Below are positions 39,849-51,000 of a stretch of DNA of 64,000 bases, one piece after another (position 1 is the stretch's first letter; the number at the start of each line of letters is the position of its first letter). Origin of the DNA: Lactarius indigo (Eukaryota > Basidiomycota > Agaricomycetes > Russulales > Russulaceae); assembly GCA_025766275.1 (NCBI GenBank), contig JAFKAC010000038.1, positions 62,001 through 126,000 on the forward strand. The letters run 5' to 3'. The position numbers were made by a program, and so were the translations under genes. The notes under the pieces are model-generated. The model made no database searches. It was given only the letters and a program-made list of their open reading frames with translations, and was not told the DNA's origin.

Positions 39849-40310
39849 TGAGGACCCGATTACGTTCCGTTCCCGATCAAACTCCCCAACAGACCGACGA
39901 TACAAGCATCCCATGTACAGGTTATCTGAGGAGGAGACCCCTTTGTACTCAGATTAGTTCCAGGGTTGGGTTTCCTTTACGGCAAACCCCTTTACACCAT
40001 GCCTCATCTCCCGAGTAACAACTGTGCCTTTATCCCCCACGAAGAGTATTTCATGCTCTGTGACCGTCACCCCACTGACCTCTTACTGACACATATTGGG
40101 GACGTCACCCTCATTCAAGAACTACACCGATTCCGGCAGTTTGCCTTTGCCAAGGAACAGTTGGAGAGGCAACTTCAGCAACTGCAAGAAGAGAAGTACA
40201 TGGTGGTGGAGGATAAAAAGGACAGTCTCTATCGTCTCAAGAGGGCTAACCTGCTGGCACGTATGGAAGATGAAGCGGAGCGAATGAGGCAAGAATCGAA
40301 GGCGGATTAG
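39849..40310 (+). pseudogene. GyB2 C-terminal extension, last part (coiled coil)
   Basis: It continues the protein after LTR-H: YVPFPIKLPNRPTIQASHVQ, a TGA, then LYGKPLYTMPHLPSNNCAFI, HIGDVTLIQELHRFRQFAFA, EQLERQLQQLQEEKYMVVED and ARMEDEAERMRQESKAD, stop at 40308-40310. The last 60 residues are heptad-like Leu/Glu/Gln-rich and likely a coiled coil. The same tail ends GyB1 at 9581. Confidence 0.8.
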
Positions 40311-40342
40311 TGAGGTGGGCCTCACTCCTGAAAAGGGGGTGA

Positions 40343-40846
40343 TGTTACGGTATGGACTGATTACACATTACGAATGACTCATGACCGGTTATGACTACAG
40401 TCCGATAGTAGTATTAGTCATGAACTCTTACACCACATCAGTCAGCATAGTAGTTCACATGCGATTGTGACTCATGTATGACTCATTCCTAGGATAGCTG
40501 TACTAGGGTTCGAGCTAGTTACGCTATTCATCACTTACTATTCTAGCAGTGCTTTAAAGCCCGCGCATATCTGTATAAGTAGTCATCTTGAAAGACCAAG
40601 GATCTCCATCTTGGTCTTCTTCAATCCACCCTCTTGACTTGTCTCTTGCCTTAGTCTCAAACTAAGAGTGCTCCCACTTCTATCCGCCAAGGGATAGTCT
40701 CTTCTTGTCTTTGCTGCAGCATGTGCCCATTGTGCCCCTGTTCAGCATGCATTGGGTTGACACATGATCCCCATTTGCCTGACTTTTGCTTAGTTGATTA
40801 CGCCTTTCCCGAGTCCAAGTCGGACTAACGCTGGTGGAGCATAACA
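40343..40846 (+). repeat. GyB2 3' LTR
   Basis: Preceded by the polypurine tract AAAAGGGGGTGA (40331-40342). 504 bp, ending AGCATAACA, then the second TTTAC (40847-40851). Confidence 0.96.
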
Positions 40847-40851
40847 TTTAC

Positions 40852-41910
40852 CATCCTTCTTATCAATGAAGAAGAAGGTGGAGGCCATGGGTGACTTGGA
40901 TGGGCGAATGTAACCTTTTTGCAGGTGTTCAGAGATATACTCTTTGAGGGCATCAGATTCTTTAGGTGTAAGTTGATAAATGCCACAATTCTTCATAGTG
41001 GCTCCTGGTTTGAGATCAATTGTGTGATCCCAGGGTTGGTGTTTGGGTAGTCAATGGGAGGCAGTTTCACTGAAGACTCTAGTGTAATGTTGGAAGTGAC
41101 TCGGGATGTGGTCGGTAGAGGGCTTTGGTGCAGTTTGTGCTGCTATCTTGGTGCTTGTAGTAACTTTGGCTTAAATTGAAAGGTGGTCATATTTGCTAAA
41201 GCTGTGGCTCCACAGCCATGGTTCATAGGCATCTTGGGTAAATGTTTGTTCTGTGGGTTCAATTTCTTCAGTCAGGGGAAGGCAAGGTTCATTAGCTTGG
41301 CTTGATCCAATGTCGAGGATATTGATAGTTGTATGTCATGTCTGTGGTGTCTTTGAAGAAATGACAATAGCTGAAGAAGACAGGGTGCAGGTTTTCAGGC
41401 ATCTGGTAAAGGCTATTTTCAGTTGATGCCAATCAATTTCCAGGTTATGTGCTTGGAGCCAATCTGTTCCAAGGATGATATTGTGCTCCCCTAGAGTAGT
41501 TGTGTAAAGCTCCACTGTTTCATCATGGTAGTTGTTGTCTGAAGTCCTGATCTGCAGCCTTTGGATCATTGTATACCTAACAGATCCCATCTTGTTGGGA
41601 GACCCATGTTTCTAATTGGTAAGGGTTTAATTAATGTTCTCATTGTTAGGTTGTTTGCTTGCACAAACCTATCATCCACAATGATGCCCTCCATGCCACT
41701 GTCCAACAGGGCATGGGCACTGATTTCCTTGCCAGACTTCTTTCCTACTAGTGTAACTCTGAGAACAATTGAAGGAGCTCTCCTATTCCAAATTGTTTCT
41801 ACAGGTACATGCTTGGCTCCAAGCGTCTCTAGTAGGGAAAGGCCATGTACAACGCTACTGGCATGAATACTTCCAATTGACAGTGCTTCAATGGAAGAGC
41901 CTAAAAATCC
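40852..41910 (-). pseudogene. GyA2 pol, 5' part: protease and start of RT, with frameshift site
   Basis: RT start: MKNCGIYQLTPKESDALKEY, LQKGYIRPSKSPMASTFFFI (40860-40996). Protease region: MGSVRYTMIQRLQIRTSDNN, EHNIILGTDWLQAHNLEIDW (41336-41590), upstream ALLDSGMEGI (near 41690-41720), where the Ala of DSGA is kept in register only partly. The heptamer GGATTTT (41904-41910, minus strand) is followed by TAG and by the same CTTCCA/TGGAAG stem. Confidence 0.86.
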
Positions 41911-43451
41911 TCATTAATAGGCACCAAATGTGGGCATGCATCCAGGTCAAAAGGGAGTATCTCTCAATATACTGCTCTGATGTTTGCTGGGCGGTCAGCA
42001 GGTGCTTCCTCCTGACTAGCTTCATCAACAAAGGCGCTGCATGCCCTAGCGTTGTTGTTGGATTGGCCTCCTTTGGCCTTCATAGCTGCTGTTTTGGCAT
42101 GACATTCTTTGAGGACATGGCCTGGCTTGCCACAGTACAGACAGAGTTTATTCTTGAAGCAATACTCTTGCTCTTCTCTGGTAAGCTTGGCTCTTGGTTT
42201 GGTGGTATGTGATGAGGAAGTGTTGACATTTATGCTATCATCCTCAGCTAGGACTGCTCATCTTGAAGTGGGCTTATGGGTTTTGTTGAACTAGTTGATG
42301 ACATGGCTAGCATAAATTTGATATGCACGATTGAATTCTCTTGCTTTCTCAACAAGGGTGTCGAAGGTGGTAGGTATAGGGGATATGCCAAATAGTTTCA
42401 TGTTCAGTGCTGGCAGAATAGCCTGTTGGAAAGCATACATCTGGGTTTGTTCATTTGCACCACTTCATTTAGCATGGGTTGACCATTCTTGAAACCATTC
42501 ATTGAAAGGTTGGGTGCCCATCTTTAGGGAATACATTTTGTTGGAAGATTCCATGGTGGTATGGCCAGGGACAAAGTGGGCATCAAAGTCAGTTTTGAAT
42601 TGTGCCCATGTGCCAAAGGTGATTGCTGCACCACCGTTTGGGTTCAAGGCTTTCTTTTGCCTGTCTTGAGCCCATTCACTGGCAGAGGTCCTGATCTTAA
42701 AGTAAGTGAGCGCTGTAGATATCTTTTTATCATCAGTGTTAAAGATATCTTGGTTTAGGTGGAAATAGTTGGCCAGGTTATTCCAGAAGGCTTTGGCATT
42801 GTTGGGCTTCCCATCAAAGGGTTCAGGTGCAGTGCCTAAGATTTTTGTGGGTGTGGGTGCTGCCATTGTGGTACTTGCAGGTGGGGCAGAAATGGGAGGT
42901 ACTGAGGATGATGCTTGAACTGTCAGGGGTGGTGATGGGAGTTGGTGTGGGGGAACTACTGCAGGGAAATGGCTTGAACCAGAGGTACTAGGGGAAATCT
43001 GGGGTGTTGAGGGTCAGGAGGTTACTTGGGAGAGTAGGCCAGAGAGTTTCCAGGCAGTGGTGTCTAGGATTTGTGATACTTCTTCTGTATCGCTACCAGA
43101 AGTGTCAGGTTTCTCAGGTGTTTTGAAGTGGACTGGTTTGTTATTCAGGTAAACCCACTGTTCATTCACAAAGTGCCAACAGACTTTCTTTCCTTTGAAG
43201 GTGGCATTTAGAGAGTTGTAGTTTAGATTGTTGACTCTGTTGATACCAGGGAAGGCTTCTTTTAGGTCCTGGAATTTGATTTGGTGTTCAGTGCCAACTA
43301 TTGTCCATGGGTGTTGTCCTGTAGGACTGGTGATGTCGTCTCCATTCCACTTGGCATAGTAACAATTGTCGGTGAGAGAAAAGTAGGGGTCAAAGAAGTA
43401 TACTGGGATGTGTGTTTTCTCTTGTTCTGTGAGTGGTTGTTGTGTATTCAT
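41911..43451 (-). pseudogene. GyA2 gag
   Basis: ATG at 43451 (MNTQQPLTEQEKTHIPVYFF). N-terminal domain SLTDNCYYAKWNGDD, capsid EPFDGKPNNAKAFWNNLANY, FGTWAQFKTDFDAHFVPGHT, MYSLKMGTQPFNEWFQEW. A TGA follows HAK as in GyA1. The CCHC knuckle is at about 42105-42155 (CLYCGKPGHVLKECHAK type). Upstream of the ATG the sequence reads TAG TGT ATG, so ORF3 and gag are in one frame separated by a single stop and one codon. Confidence 0.88.
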
Positions 43452-44110
43452 ACACTAAGTTTGTAGGTGGGTGACAGTCCAACTGTCTATGTTCCAGGGG
43501 TAATAGACCTTATAGGCAGGGAGCAGAATGGCTCAATCTGGATGATTGGTTCATTGTTGTCGACGGATCCAGTGGTATTCTTCCCAAATACCAAAGTGAG
43601 TTAGGATGGTTTTACTTCTCCACAAGAAGTCTTGGAAATACAATGGACTAGTGGTGATCTCAGTTGCTCAGGTAAGAGGTTGGGCAAAGAATAAAGTTTC
43701 ATGGGTGGGTGTGTCAGTTTTGATATAGGAGGGTACAGTGGTGTTTGAAGACATCAAGTTCTCAAGGGGTTCATGTGGGTAGACTTTGGGTTACTAGGAT
43801 TGCTTCAGGGAGGTGGCAGTAGATTTCTCTCAGTTGGGTTTCTAGGTATTGTGCTTCGTCACTGCTGGTAGTATGTTGTCTAGGGGTGTCTTGGATACTA
43901 GGGAAAACAGGTTTGTTTGGGCTGGATTGGTTAATGCTAGGAATTTGACTAGGGGTTCATCAATGGGTTTGTGCTGCTTGTCTTGGGATTACTGGAGTAG
44001 TGTTTGTGGAGGTGAGGGGACAAGTGTTCACTTGAGGACGGTGGTGACATCTTCTTGAGGTACATTGAGAGGAGGCCAGAGTGATTGCCCAGTTTGTGAT
44101 GGGTTCCAGG
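43452..44110 (-). pseudogene. GyA2 ORF3 remnant
   Basis: Matches GyA1 ORF3 (PLYFQDFLWRSKTILTHFGI and WEEYHWIRRQQ on the minus strand, 43550-43650) but has a stop or frameshift near 43670 and around 43800. AAG|TGAACAC near 44030 keeps the acceptor-like AG|TG seen in GyA1. Confidence 0.7.
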
Positions 44111-44199
44111 TTGATGTTTTACAGGTGCAATTTTCTCAGGTTTTTCGCTTAAAGTTGTGACTTAACACTTTTCAGCAAAAGTAGGTCCTGACAAATTTT

Positions 44200-45206
44200 C
44201 TAAAAATTGTCTATGCTTCCACAGTATGGTAAGTGATTAAGTCCAGGAGCCCACAATATGACATTAGGAGGGGTAGGGGGGGTAGCTGGTCTAAATCTGC
44301 AAGTGCAAACTTCATGTGAACACCAACAGGGGTTAGTGCCAATTGGGTTGTTCCAGGTGTCAACTACTGTTGCACCTTCTTCGTCTGTGTCTCCATTATG
44401 AAGAGAAACATCGCTATTTTGTGGGGAAACTTCCTCGTCTGGAGGTGGAGGGGAGTATTCAGGACTGGAGGCCCAATCCTGTTCTGTGATTCTGGTGAGT
44501 AGGGAAGGCCATCGAGGGGACCTTTGTCCTCTTGCTAGTATGAGTTCTACTAGTTCTGGGTCTTCAGGTTCTCTGGGGGGTTCGAGAAAGGTTCACAGGT
44601 TAACTGAGGGTTGATCCAGATTGGTAAAGGTTGTTTCCCAGACTCCGGTGCTGAAGGTGTAGGAGAGTTCCTTTCCTTCTACTATAACGAGGCAAGGTGG
44701 GGAGTTACCAACTCTGACTACCCATAGTTCTTGAAAGTTTATTTGTAATTCTCTATAATTGAGGAGGACTCGGTTGATGTATCTTCATGTATGCCCTTCT
44801 TCTATTCTTTGAATAAGTTGTTCTCTTCTAGGGGGAATGTGGATGAACCAGAGATAATCGCTCTTAGTCCAGACTAGATATTGGTTGGTTGGTCTATTGG
44901 TGGTGGTAATGGCGCCTGAGAGATGCCAATAAAGGAGTTGTTTGTGTGCGTTGTCTACCAAGATAGGGAGGCAGTCGACAAGGGTTTTGTAGGCTTCTCT
45001 TCCTAGTATTCTTCCAAAGTCAAAGTTGTAGTGAAACTTGTTAAGGACAGTTGGGGGGTCAGTCCAACAGTCAACATTGTTTAATGCTGATAGGTCAACA
45101 AGGGTGGTGGAAGGGTAGTAGCATTCAAGTTGTCATTGCCTGTGATTTTCAAAGTTGGCTTGGGCTAGCGCTAGCCTTTGTCCTTCAGTAAGTAGTTCTG
45201 GGGGCA
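44200..45206 (-). pseudogene. GyA2 ORF2 remnant
   Basis: After the predicted intron (45207-45253) it would start ATG CCC CCA GAA. Reads LTEGQRLALAQANFENHRQ then TGA, CWTDPPTVLNKFHYNF, LLYWHLSGAITT, DYLWFIHIPPRREQLI. The Cys motif region SPCWCSHEVCTCRFRP-like is near 44300-44340. It ends at TAG 44200-44202. The remnant resembles GyA4 ORF2 more than GyA1 ORF2. Confidence 0.72.
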
Positions 45207-45253
45207 CTTAAAACCACTCAGTTTAAGTTCTTAGGATAATAATTGTTACTTAC
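45207..45253 (-). other. GyA2 predicted intron before ORF2 (47 nt)
   Basis: Donor GTAAGT, acceptor TTTTAAG. Joining gives AAAT-ATG-CCCCC. A hairpin ACTTAAA.C/GTTTTAAGT with TGAGTG loop overlaps the acceptor. Confidence 0.55.
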
Positions 45254-45335
45254 TATTTGCGTTGAGACCCAAAACACTCATTTTAAGTAGTCAAGGCAAT
45301 TCTTATTGATAAAAGATATGTCCCCTTACTAGCTT

Positions 45336-46596
45336 CTAGAGGGGATGGGAGTTGGGGTAGGTAGTAATAAAAGAGAAGGGGTCAGCAGGGATACAAGGGG
45401 TAAGACAATAAGCAAGTAAGTGGGGGGAGGTGTGAACTAAGTCCTCAAAGAAGTAGCTCTGATGGTAAGCATAAATTTGTCCATTAATGGCGAAGCGCAA
45501 GTGTCCATAGGTAGTAACAATCCTCCCGTCCAAAAAGTCCTGGATCTCTAGCGTCACTAGAGAGTCAATGTACCCTGCTCTGTGAATGTTAGTGAGGGGG
45601 GTGAAAACACACTGCAAGCCTTCCCTAAAGTCATAGTGAATGGTCCCAAAGGGGGTGTCTGGAGAGGGAAGGTCAAAGATGGCCTTGGAGCAGATGTAAA
45701 GGGGGGGGAAGTTGGGGTGTTGAGTAGGATCAATGATGTGGGGGAAGAGGGTGTAAACATGAGGGGGAAGAAGACAGAAGGGGGTGACTGAAGGGAATAC
45801 AGGGGGGTAGTTTGCAAGAGAGGTAGCAAGGGGAACTTTAGTGAACGGTTCCTGGAGCGTGGTAGAGGCAGGTTGCCAAGATTCTCCTTGAGGAGTGATG
45901 ATGGCGATGTATAGGTGGGGGTGTTCTCCTTGGTGAAGGAGACAAGAGGGGGCTTGGTAAGCGGTGGCAGCAGGAGGAGGGATATTCTCCTGGTTGGGGT
46001 GTGGGACAGGAGGGGCTTGTTCAGCTACCCTTTTGTAGTTAATAGTTAGGGGAGTCTGGGGTGGGGGGTCACAAGGCAGCTGGAGGAGGCGAGGGAGAAG
46101 GAGGGCACAGAGGAGTATCAACAGGTAGTGAAGGAGAGGCACAAGGGGTAGTGGCCATGTGGGAAGGGAGAGGGGGACATGGGGTGGGAAGACAAATGGG
46201 AGGTGCAGACTCGGTGCATGGTTCAGGGGAAGGAGTGCAAGAGAGCTCAACTATGTTTCCATTGAGGTCTACTATCTCAAGCACTTCTTCATAGAATTGT
46301 GCAGTACTGGGGGATGTGGGACAAGGGGAGGGGTGAGGAGTGACTTTGGGGTTGGGGTAATACCAGTTCTGGAGTGACTTCCTGGCTTTCTAAGATGGGT
46401 GAAGGGATGACCAGAGGGGAGAAACTTGGAGTGGGGAGAGGAATGTAAGGAGGGTCTGGGAGGTGAGAAGTGGAAGCAACAGGAGAGCAAGTAAAAATGG
46501 AATCGAGGGGGCTACCCTGGGAATAATTGTATTCCTGGTAGCTGCAGGAATCTCTGTCCCAATGTCCAAACTGTGAAAAGTTGTAGTCTGAGTCCA
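45336..46596 (-). pseudogene. GyA2 ORF1, frameshifted
   Basis: The start region DSDYNFSQFGHWDRDS (46597 down) and the conserved half YQAPSCLLHQGEHPHLYIAI to IPADPFSFITTYP (45960-45340) are both readable, but in different frames; the Pro-rich middle near 46250-46380 contains the frameshift. The predicted intron 46597-46652 (56 nt, GTGAGT...GCTGAC...CAG) would create its ATG. Confidence 0.78.
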
Positions 46597-46652
46597 CTGG
46601 AAGAACCCAAGGTCAGCCTGTTAAAGAGACTGTCCAAGTGTGGGGAACTCAC
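46597..46652 (-). other. GyA2 predicted LTR/PBS-spanning intron (56 nt)
   Basis: Same donor ACA|GTGAGT, branch GCTGAC and CAG acceptor as in GyA1 and GyA4, and the same length. It contains the primer-binding site AGACTGTCCA complement at about 46627-46636. Confidence 0.7.
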
Positions 46653-47297
46653 TGTCACTTGACAGCAAGGGATACAGTTGGAGGTGATGGTGGGCAAGAT
46701 AGAGACAGAGAGAATGTCAGAGGGGGCGAAGAGGAGGCATCTTGGCTCGAAGGAAGTAGGAGGCAAGAGGAAGATGTCACAAGTGGACAGTCCCTCAGAC
46801 TGTCCAATAGATTGAGCTAGCTTATATACTACAAGGGGTGGTCTGTGTGTAGGTTTAGGGCAGGCTTAGGGCCCGTTCACAAGTGCTGCATAATACTGCA
46901 GATTGGAACATTCCAGAGGTAACTATTAATATTGTCCAATCAGAATAAAGGATAAGCATGGTACAACTGCGCTGGAGTTGATGACACCATATTGTGTCAT
47001 AGTGGTGTGATTCCACAGCAACTGCAGAACTTGTAACCAATACATGTGTTTCTTCATGACTTGGTTGACTATTTTCATTGATCAATAAGTGATCAACTGT
47101 TGATTGGTACACGTGCTTGTACACATGTGACTTGGAAAGACAGAGTAATCACATGACACATCACGTGATTGTTGGAGAGTGAAATTCAAACTCCGATTCC
47201 GGATTTCCCCTTTTAGGAAGTTGATGACATAAGGCTGGTCCGGTCCAGTCTGGTCCTAAGCACCTTGAGTCATGACCAGGTTTATAGGTTTGTGACA
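46639..47297 (-). repeat. GyA2 5' LTR with inverted palindrome loop
   Basis: 659 bp. Plus-strand sequence at the palindrome is GGACAGT-CCCTCAG-ACTGTCC; in the other LTRs here the 7-nt loop reads CTGAGGG on the plus strand. The loop has flipped relative to the 3' LTR at 28839-29518. Confidence 0.94.
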
Positions 47298-47624
47298 TTA
47301 CCCACAAGAACTCCCAGAGAACTTGATGTCTTCAAATGTCACTGTACTCTCTTATACCAAAACCAACACACCCACAAGACTTTATTCTTCACCCAGCCAC
47401 TTATTAGGGCAACTGAAATCACCACTAACACCCTGTATTTTCAAGACTTCTTGTGGAGAAGTAAAACAATCCTAACCCACTTTGGTGTTTGGGAAGAATA
47501 TCATTGGATCTGCCAACAACAATGAACAAATCACCCAGATTGTGCCATTTTGCTCCCTGCCCATAAGGTTTACTATCCTTGAAACATAGACAGTTGGACT
47601 GTCACCCGCCTGCAAAACTAGTGC
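47298..47624 (+). pseudogene. GyA3 ORF3 C-terminal part
   Basis: TRTPRELDVFKCHCTLLYQN, FFTQPLIRATEITTNTLYFQ, DFLWRSKTILTHFGVWEEYH, then TGA after QQQ (47523-47525), further DSWTVTRLQN and TAG TGC ATG into gag. It lines up with ORF3 of GyA1 and GyA4. Confidence 0.82.
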
Positions 47625-49124
47625 ATGAATACACAACACCCACTCACAGAACAAGAAAAGACACACATCCCAGTATATTTCTTCGATCCCTATTTTTCCC
47701 TCACTGACAACCTTTACTATGCCAAGTGGAAGGAGGAGGATATCACTAGCCCTACAGGACAACACCTGTGGACAAAGGTCACTACTCAACAACAAATCAA
47801 ATTTCAGGACCTAAAAGAAGCCTTCCCTGGTATTGATAAAGTCAACGATTCAAGTTACAATTCTCTACATGCCACTTTCAAAGGAAAGAAAGTTTGCTGG
47901 AATTTTGTAAGTGAACAGTGGATCTATCTGAACAACAAGCCTGTCCACTTCAACACACCTGAAGAATCTGAAACCTCAGATAACGATGTAGAAGAAGTAT
48001 CACAAATCCTAGAAACTACTACCAAAAAACTCTCAGGTCTACTATCCCAAGTAACTTCTCAACCTTCAACACCCCAGATCTCCCCTAGTACCCTGGGTCC
48101 AAGCTGCTTCCCACCAACTCTTCCCCCCCACTGACTTCCATCACCACCCCTAACTGTTTAAGCAACAGCATCCCCACAACCCCCAGTACCTCCCATATCA
48201 ATCCCACCTACCAGTGTAGCAATGGCAGCACCTCCACCTGCTAAAATCCTTGGAGCAGCACCCAAACCCTTTGATGGAAAGTCCAACAATGCAGAAGCTT
48301 TCTGGAATAACCTAGCCAACTACTTCCATTTGAACCAGTCCATCTTCAACACTGACAATAAGAAGATATTAACTGTGCTTACCTACTTTAAAGTAGAAAC
48401 CCCAGCTGGTGAATGGGCCAAAGATAGGCAAAAGAAAGCCTTAAACCTGATGGCAGGGACCACTGTCACATTTGGAACATGGGCAACATTCAAAACAGAT
48501 TGTGAAGCACACTTTGTTCCTGCACACTCTGCCATGGAAGCAACCAATAAGATGTACACCCTAAAGATGGGTACTCAACCATTCAATGAGTGGTTCCAAG
48601 AATGGTCCACTCATGCCAAACAAAGTGGAGCAAACAAACAAACCCAGATGTATGCATTTCAACAGGCCATTCCAACAGCCTTAAAGATGAAACTTCTTGG
48701 AGTTTCTCCCATACCCAACACCTTTGAAACCCTTGTAGACAAGGCATGAGAATTTGACTGCATATATCAAGTCTACACAGGCCATGCCATCAACCAGTAC
48801 AACAAAACCCATAAACCCACCTCAGGGCACACAGTCCTAGCTGAGGATGACAGTGTAAATGTGAACACCTCCTCATCACACACCACTAAACCTAGAGGGA
48901 AGCTTACAAAAGAAGAACAAGAGCATCATTTCAAGAATAAGCTTTGCCTATACTGTGGCAAACCAGGCCATATCCTCAAAGAATGTCATGCCAAGACAGC
49001 AGCTATGAAGGCAAAGGGAGGCCAACCAAACCACAATGCTAGGGCACATGGCACCTTTGTTGATGAAGCTAGCCAAGAGGAAGCACTTGCTGACCACCCA
49101 GCAAACATAGGAGCAGTATATTGA
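47625..49124 (+). pseudogene. GyA3 gag
   Basis: MNTQHPLTEQEKTHIPVYFF start. A TGA at 48132-48134 follows the PTLPPH linker. Capsid from 48222 (PPPAKILGAAPKPFDGKSNN). WSTHAKQSGANKQ shows that the stop present in three other copies is CAA here. Another TGA after DKA (48747-48749). CCHC knuckle LCLYCGKPGHILKECHAK (48943-48996). Stop TGA at 49122-49124. Confidence 0.9.
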
Positions 49125-49177
49125 GAGATACTCCCATTTGACCCAGATGCACATCCACATTTGGTACCTATTAATGA

Positions 49178-50120
49178 GGATTTTAAGGCTCTTCCATCAT
49201 AGCACTGTCGATTGGAAGTATTAGTGCCAGTAGCATTGTATATGGCCTTTCCTTACTAGATATGCTCAGAGCCAAGCCTGTACCTGTAGAAACAATTTGG
49301 AATAGGAGAGCTCCTTCAATTGTTCTCAGAGTTACACTGGTAGGAAAGAAGACTGGCAAAGAAATCAGTGCCTGTGCCCTGTTGGACAGTGGCACAGAGG
49401 GCATTATCATGGATGATGGGTTTGTGCAAGCAAACAACCTAATAATGAGGACACTAATCAAACCCCTACCAGTTAGAAATGTGGATGGGTCACCTAACAA
49501 GACAGGCTCCATTAAGTATACAATGATCCAAAAACTATGGATCAGAACAACAGACAACAATTACCATGATGAAACAGTAGAACTCTATGCCACCACCTTA
49601 GGGGAGCACAACATAATCCTAGGAACAGATTGGCTCCAAGCACATAACCTGGAAATTGATTGGCATCAACCAAGAATAGCCTTTACAAGATGCCCAAAAA
49701 CCTGCACCTTGTCTTCTTCAGCTGTTGTCATCTCTTCACAAATACCACAGACATGAAACACAACTATTAATATCCTTGAATTGGGACCAAATCAAGCAAA
49801 TGAAGCCTACCTCCCCATAATTGAAGAGATTGAACCTATGGAACAAACATTTACCCAAGATGCCTATAAACCTTGGCTGTGGAGCCACAGCTTTAACAAG
49901 TACAATCACCTTGCAATTCAAGCAAAAATAACTACAAGTACCAAAATAGCAGCACAAACTGCACCAAAGCCTTCCACTGACCACATCCCAAGTCACTTTC
50001 AATGTTACACTAAAGTATTCAGTGAAACTGCTTCCCACCAACTCCTCAAACACCAGCCTTGGGATCATGCAATTGATCTCAAACCAGGAGCCACTATGAA
50101 AAATTGTGGCATTTATTGAC
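49178..50120 (+). pseudogene. GyA3 pol: protease region
   Basis: The heptamer GGATTTT is at 49178-49184; the 0-frame TAG seen in other copies is AAG here. Protease: TLVGKKTGKEISACALLDSG, TEGIIMDDGF (DSGT, an allowed active-site variant, about 49380-49400), EHNIILGTDWLQAHNLEIDW. A TGA follows IPQT (49754-49756). The next block VVIEEIEP... to AIDLKPGATMKNCGIY ends in TGA at 50117-50119. Confidence 0.85.
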
Positions 50121-51000
50121 TTACGCCCAAAGAATCTGAAGCCCTTAATGAATATGTCAACAAATATGTCTCTAAACACCTGCAAAAAGGCTACATTCAC
50201 CAATCCAAATCCCCCATGGCCTCCCCCTTTTTCTTTGTTGATAAAAAAGATGGTAAACTCCGACCAGTACAAGACTACTGTGCCCTTAACAATATTACCA
50301 TCAAGAATGCAGTGCCTCTTCCCCTCATCCCTGAGCTTATCAACAAACTTCATGGGGCACACTACTTTACCAAACTAGATATTCATTGGGGATATAATAA
50401 TATCTGCATCTGCAAAGGTGATGAATACAAGGCAGCCTTCAAAATATCCTTAGGCCTTTTCAAACCTACAGTAATGACATTTGGCCTCTGCAATGCCCCT
50501 GCAACCTTCCAAACATTCATGAACCAGATCTTTAAGTCCTTGATTAATGGAGGACATGTAGTGGTCTACCTCAATGACATCTTGATCTTTACAGAAGATA
50601 TCTCCTCCCTTACAGCATTGATGCACAACATGCTTCAATGACTAGAACACCATGACCTCTACCTAAAACCAGAGAAATGTACCTTTGCACAAACCTCAGT
50701 CAAATACCTTGGAATTGTCATTTCTGATGGTCAAGTTTCTATGGACCCTGCAAAGGTTGCAGGCATTACCCAATGGCCCACCCCATGCACTGTTAAACAG
50801 GTGCAAGCCTTCCTAGGCTTCTGCAACTTCTATCAATGTTTTATCAAGGACTATTCCACTATTGCCCACCCCCTATTTGACCTAACCAAGAAGGATGTTC
50901 CCTTTTCCTGGGATACTATGGCAGAACATGCCTTCCACACCTTGATCCAATGCTTCACAGAAGCTCCTGTTCTGGCCCTGCCCAACCATTCCAAGCCCTT
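50121..51000 (+). pseudogene. GyA3 pol: reverse transcriptase with mutated active site
   Basis: [60 protein letters not shown]. The catalytic box reads VVYLNDILIF near 50565-50595: YLND instead of YLDD, a GAT-to-AAT change that removes a metal-binding Asp. TGA after MLQ (50639-50641). YLGIVISDGQVSMDPAKVAG and FLGFCNFYQCFIKDYS follow. RT activity would be abolished. Confidence 0.9.

Larger units (their letters stand above)
32237..40846 (+). mobile_element. GyB2: full-length Ty3/Gypsy chromovirus, TSD TTTAC
   Basis: Two 504-bp LTRs with TTTAC at both outer edges, inserted in the RT gene of GyA2. Modules: gag with zinc knuckle, frameshift heptamer, protease, RT, RNase H, integrase, chromodomain, long C-terminal extension, polypurine tract GAAAAGGGGGTGA. 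Solo LTR-H (39033-39848) interrupts the extension. The LTRs differ at about 26 positions, about 20 of them CpG transitions, with no indel. Most interruptions of the ORFs are single TGA codons, so the reading frame is otherwise well kept. Confidence 0.96.
28839..47297 (-). mobile_element. GyA2: Gypsy GyA copy, split by GyB2, with unmatched flanks
   Basis: Both LTRs and all internal modules are present in minus orientation. GyB2 with its TTTAC duplication (32232-32236, 40847-40851) interrupts RT. The outer flanks are ACAAG (28834-28838) and TTACC (47298-47302), which do not match, and the two sides belong to different elements (LTR-E and GyA3). Many TGA codons and frameshifts are present. CpG content is below GyA1 and above GyA3. 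Confidence 0.92.
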
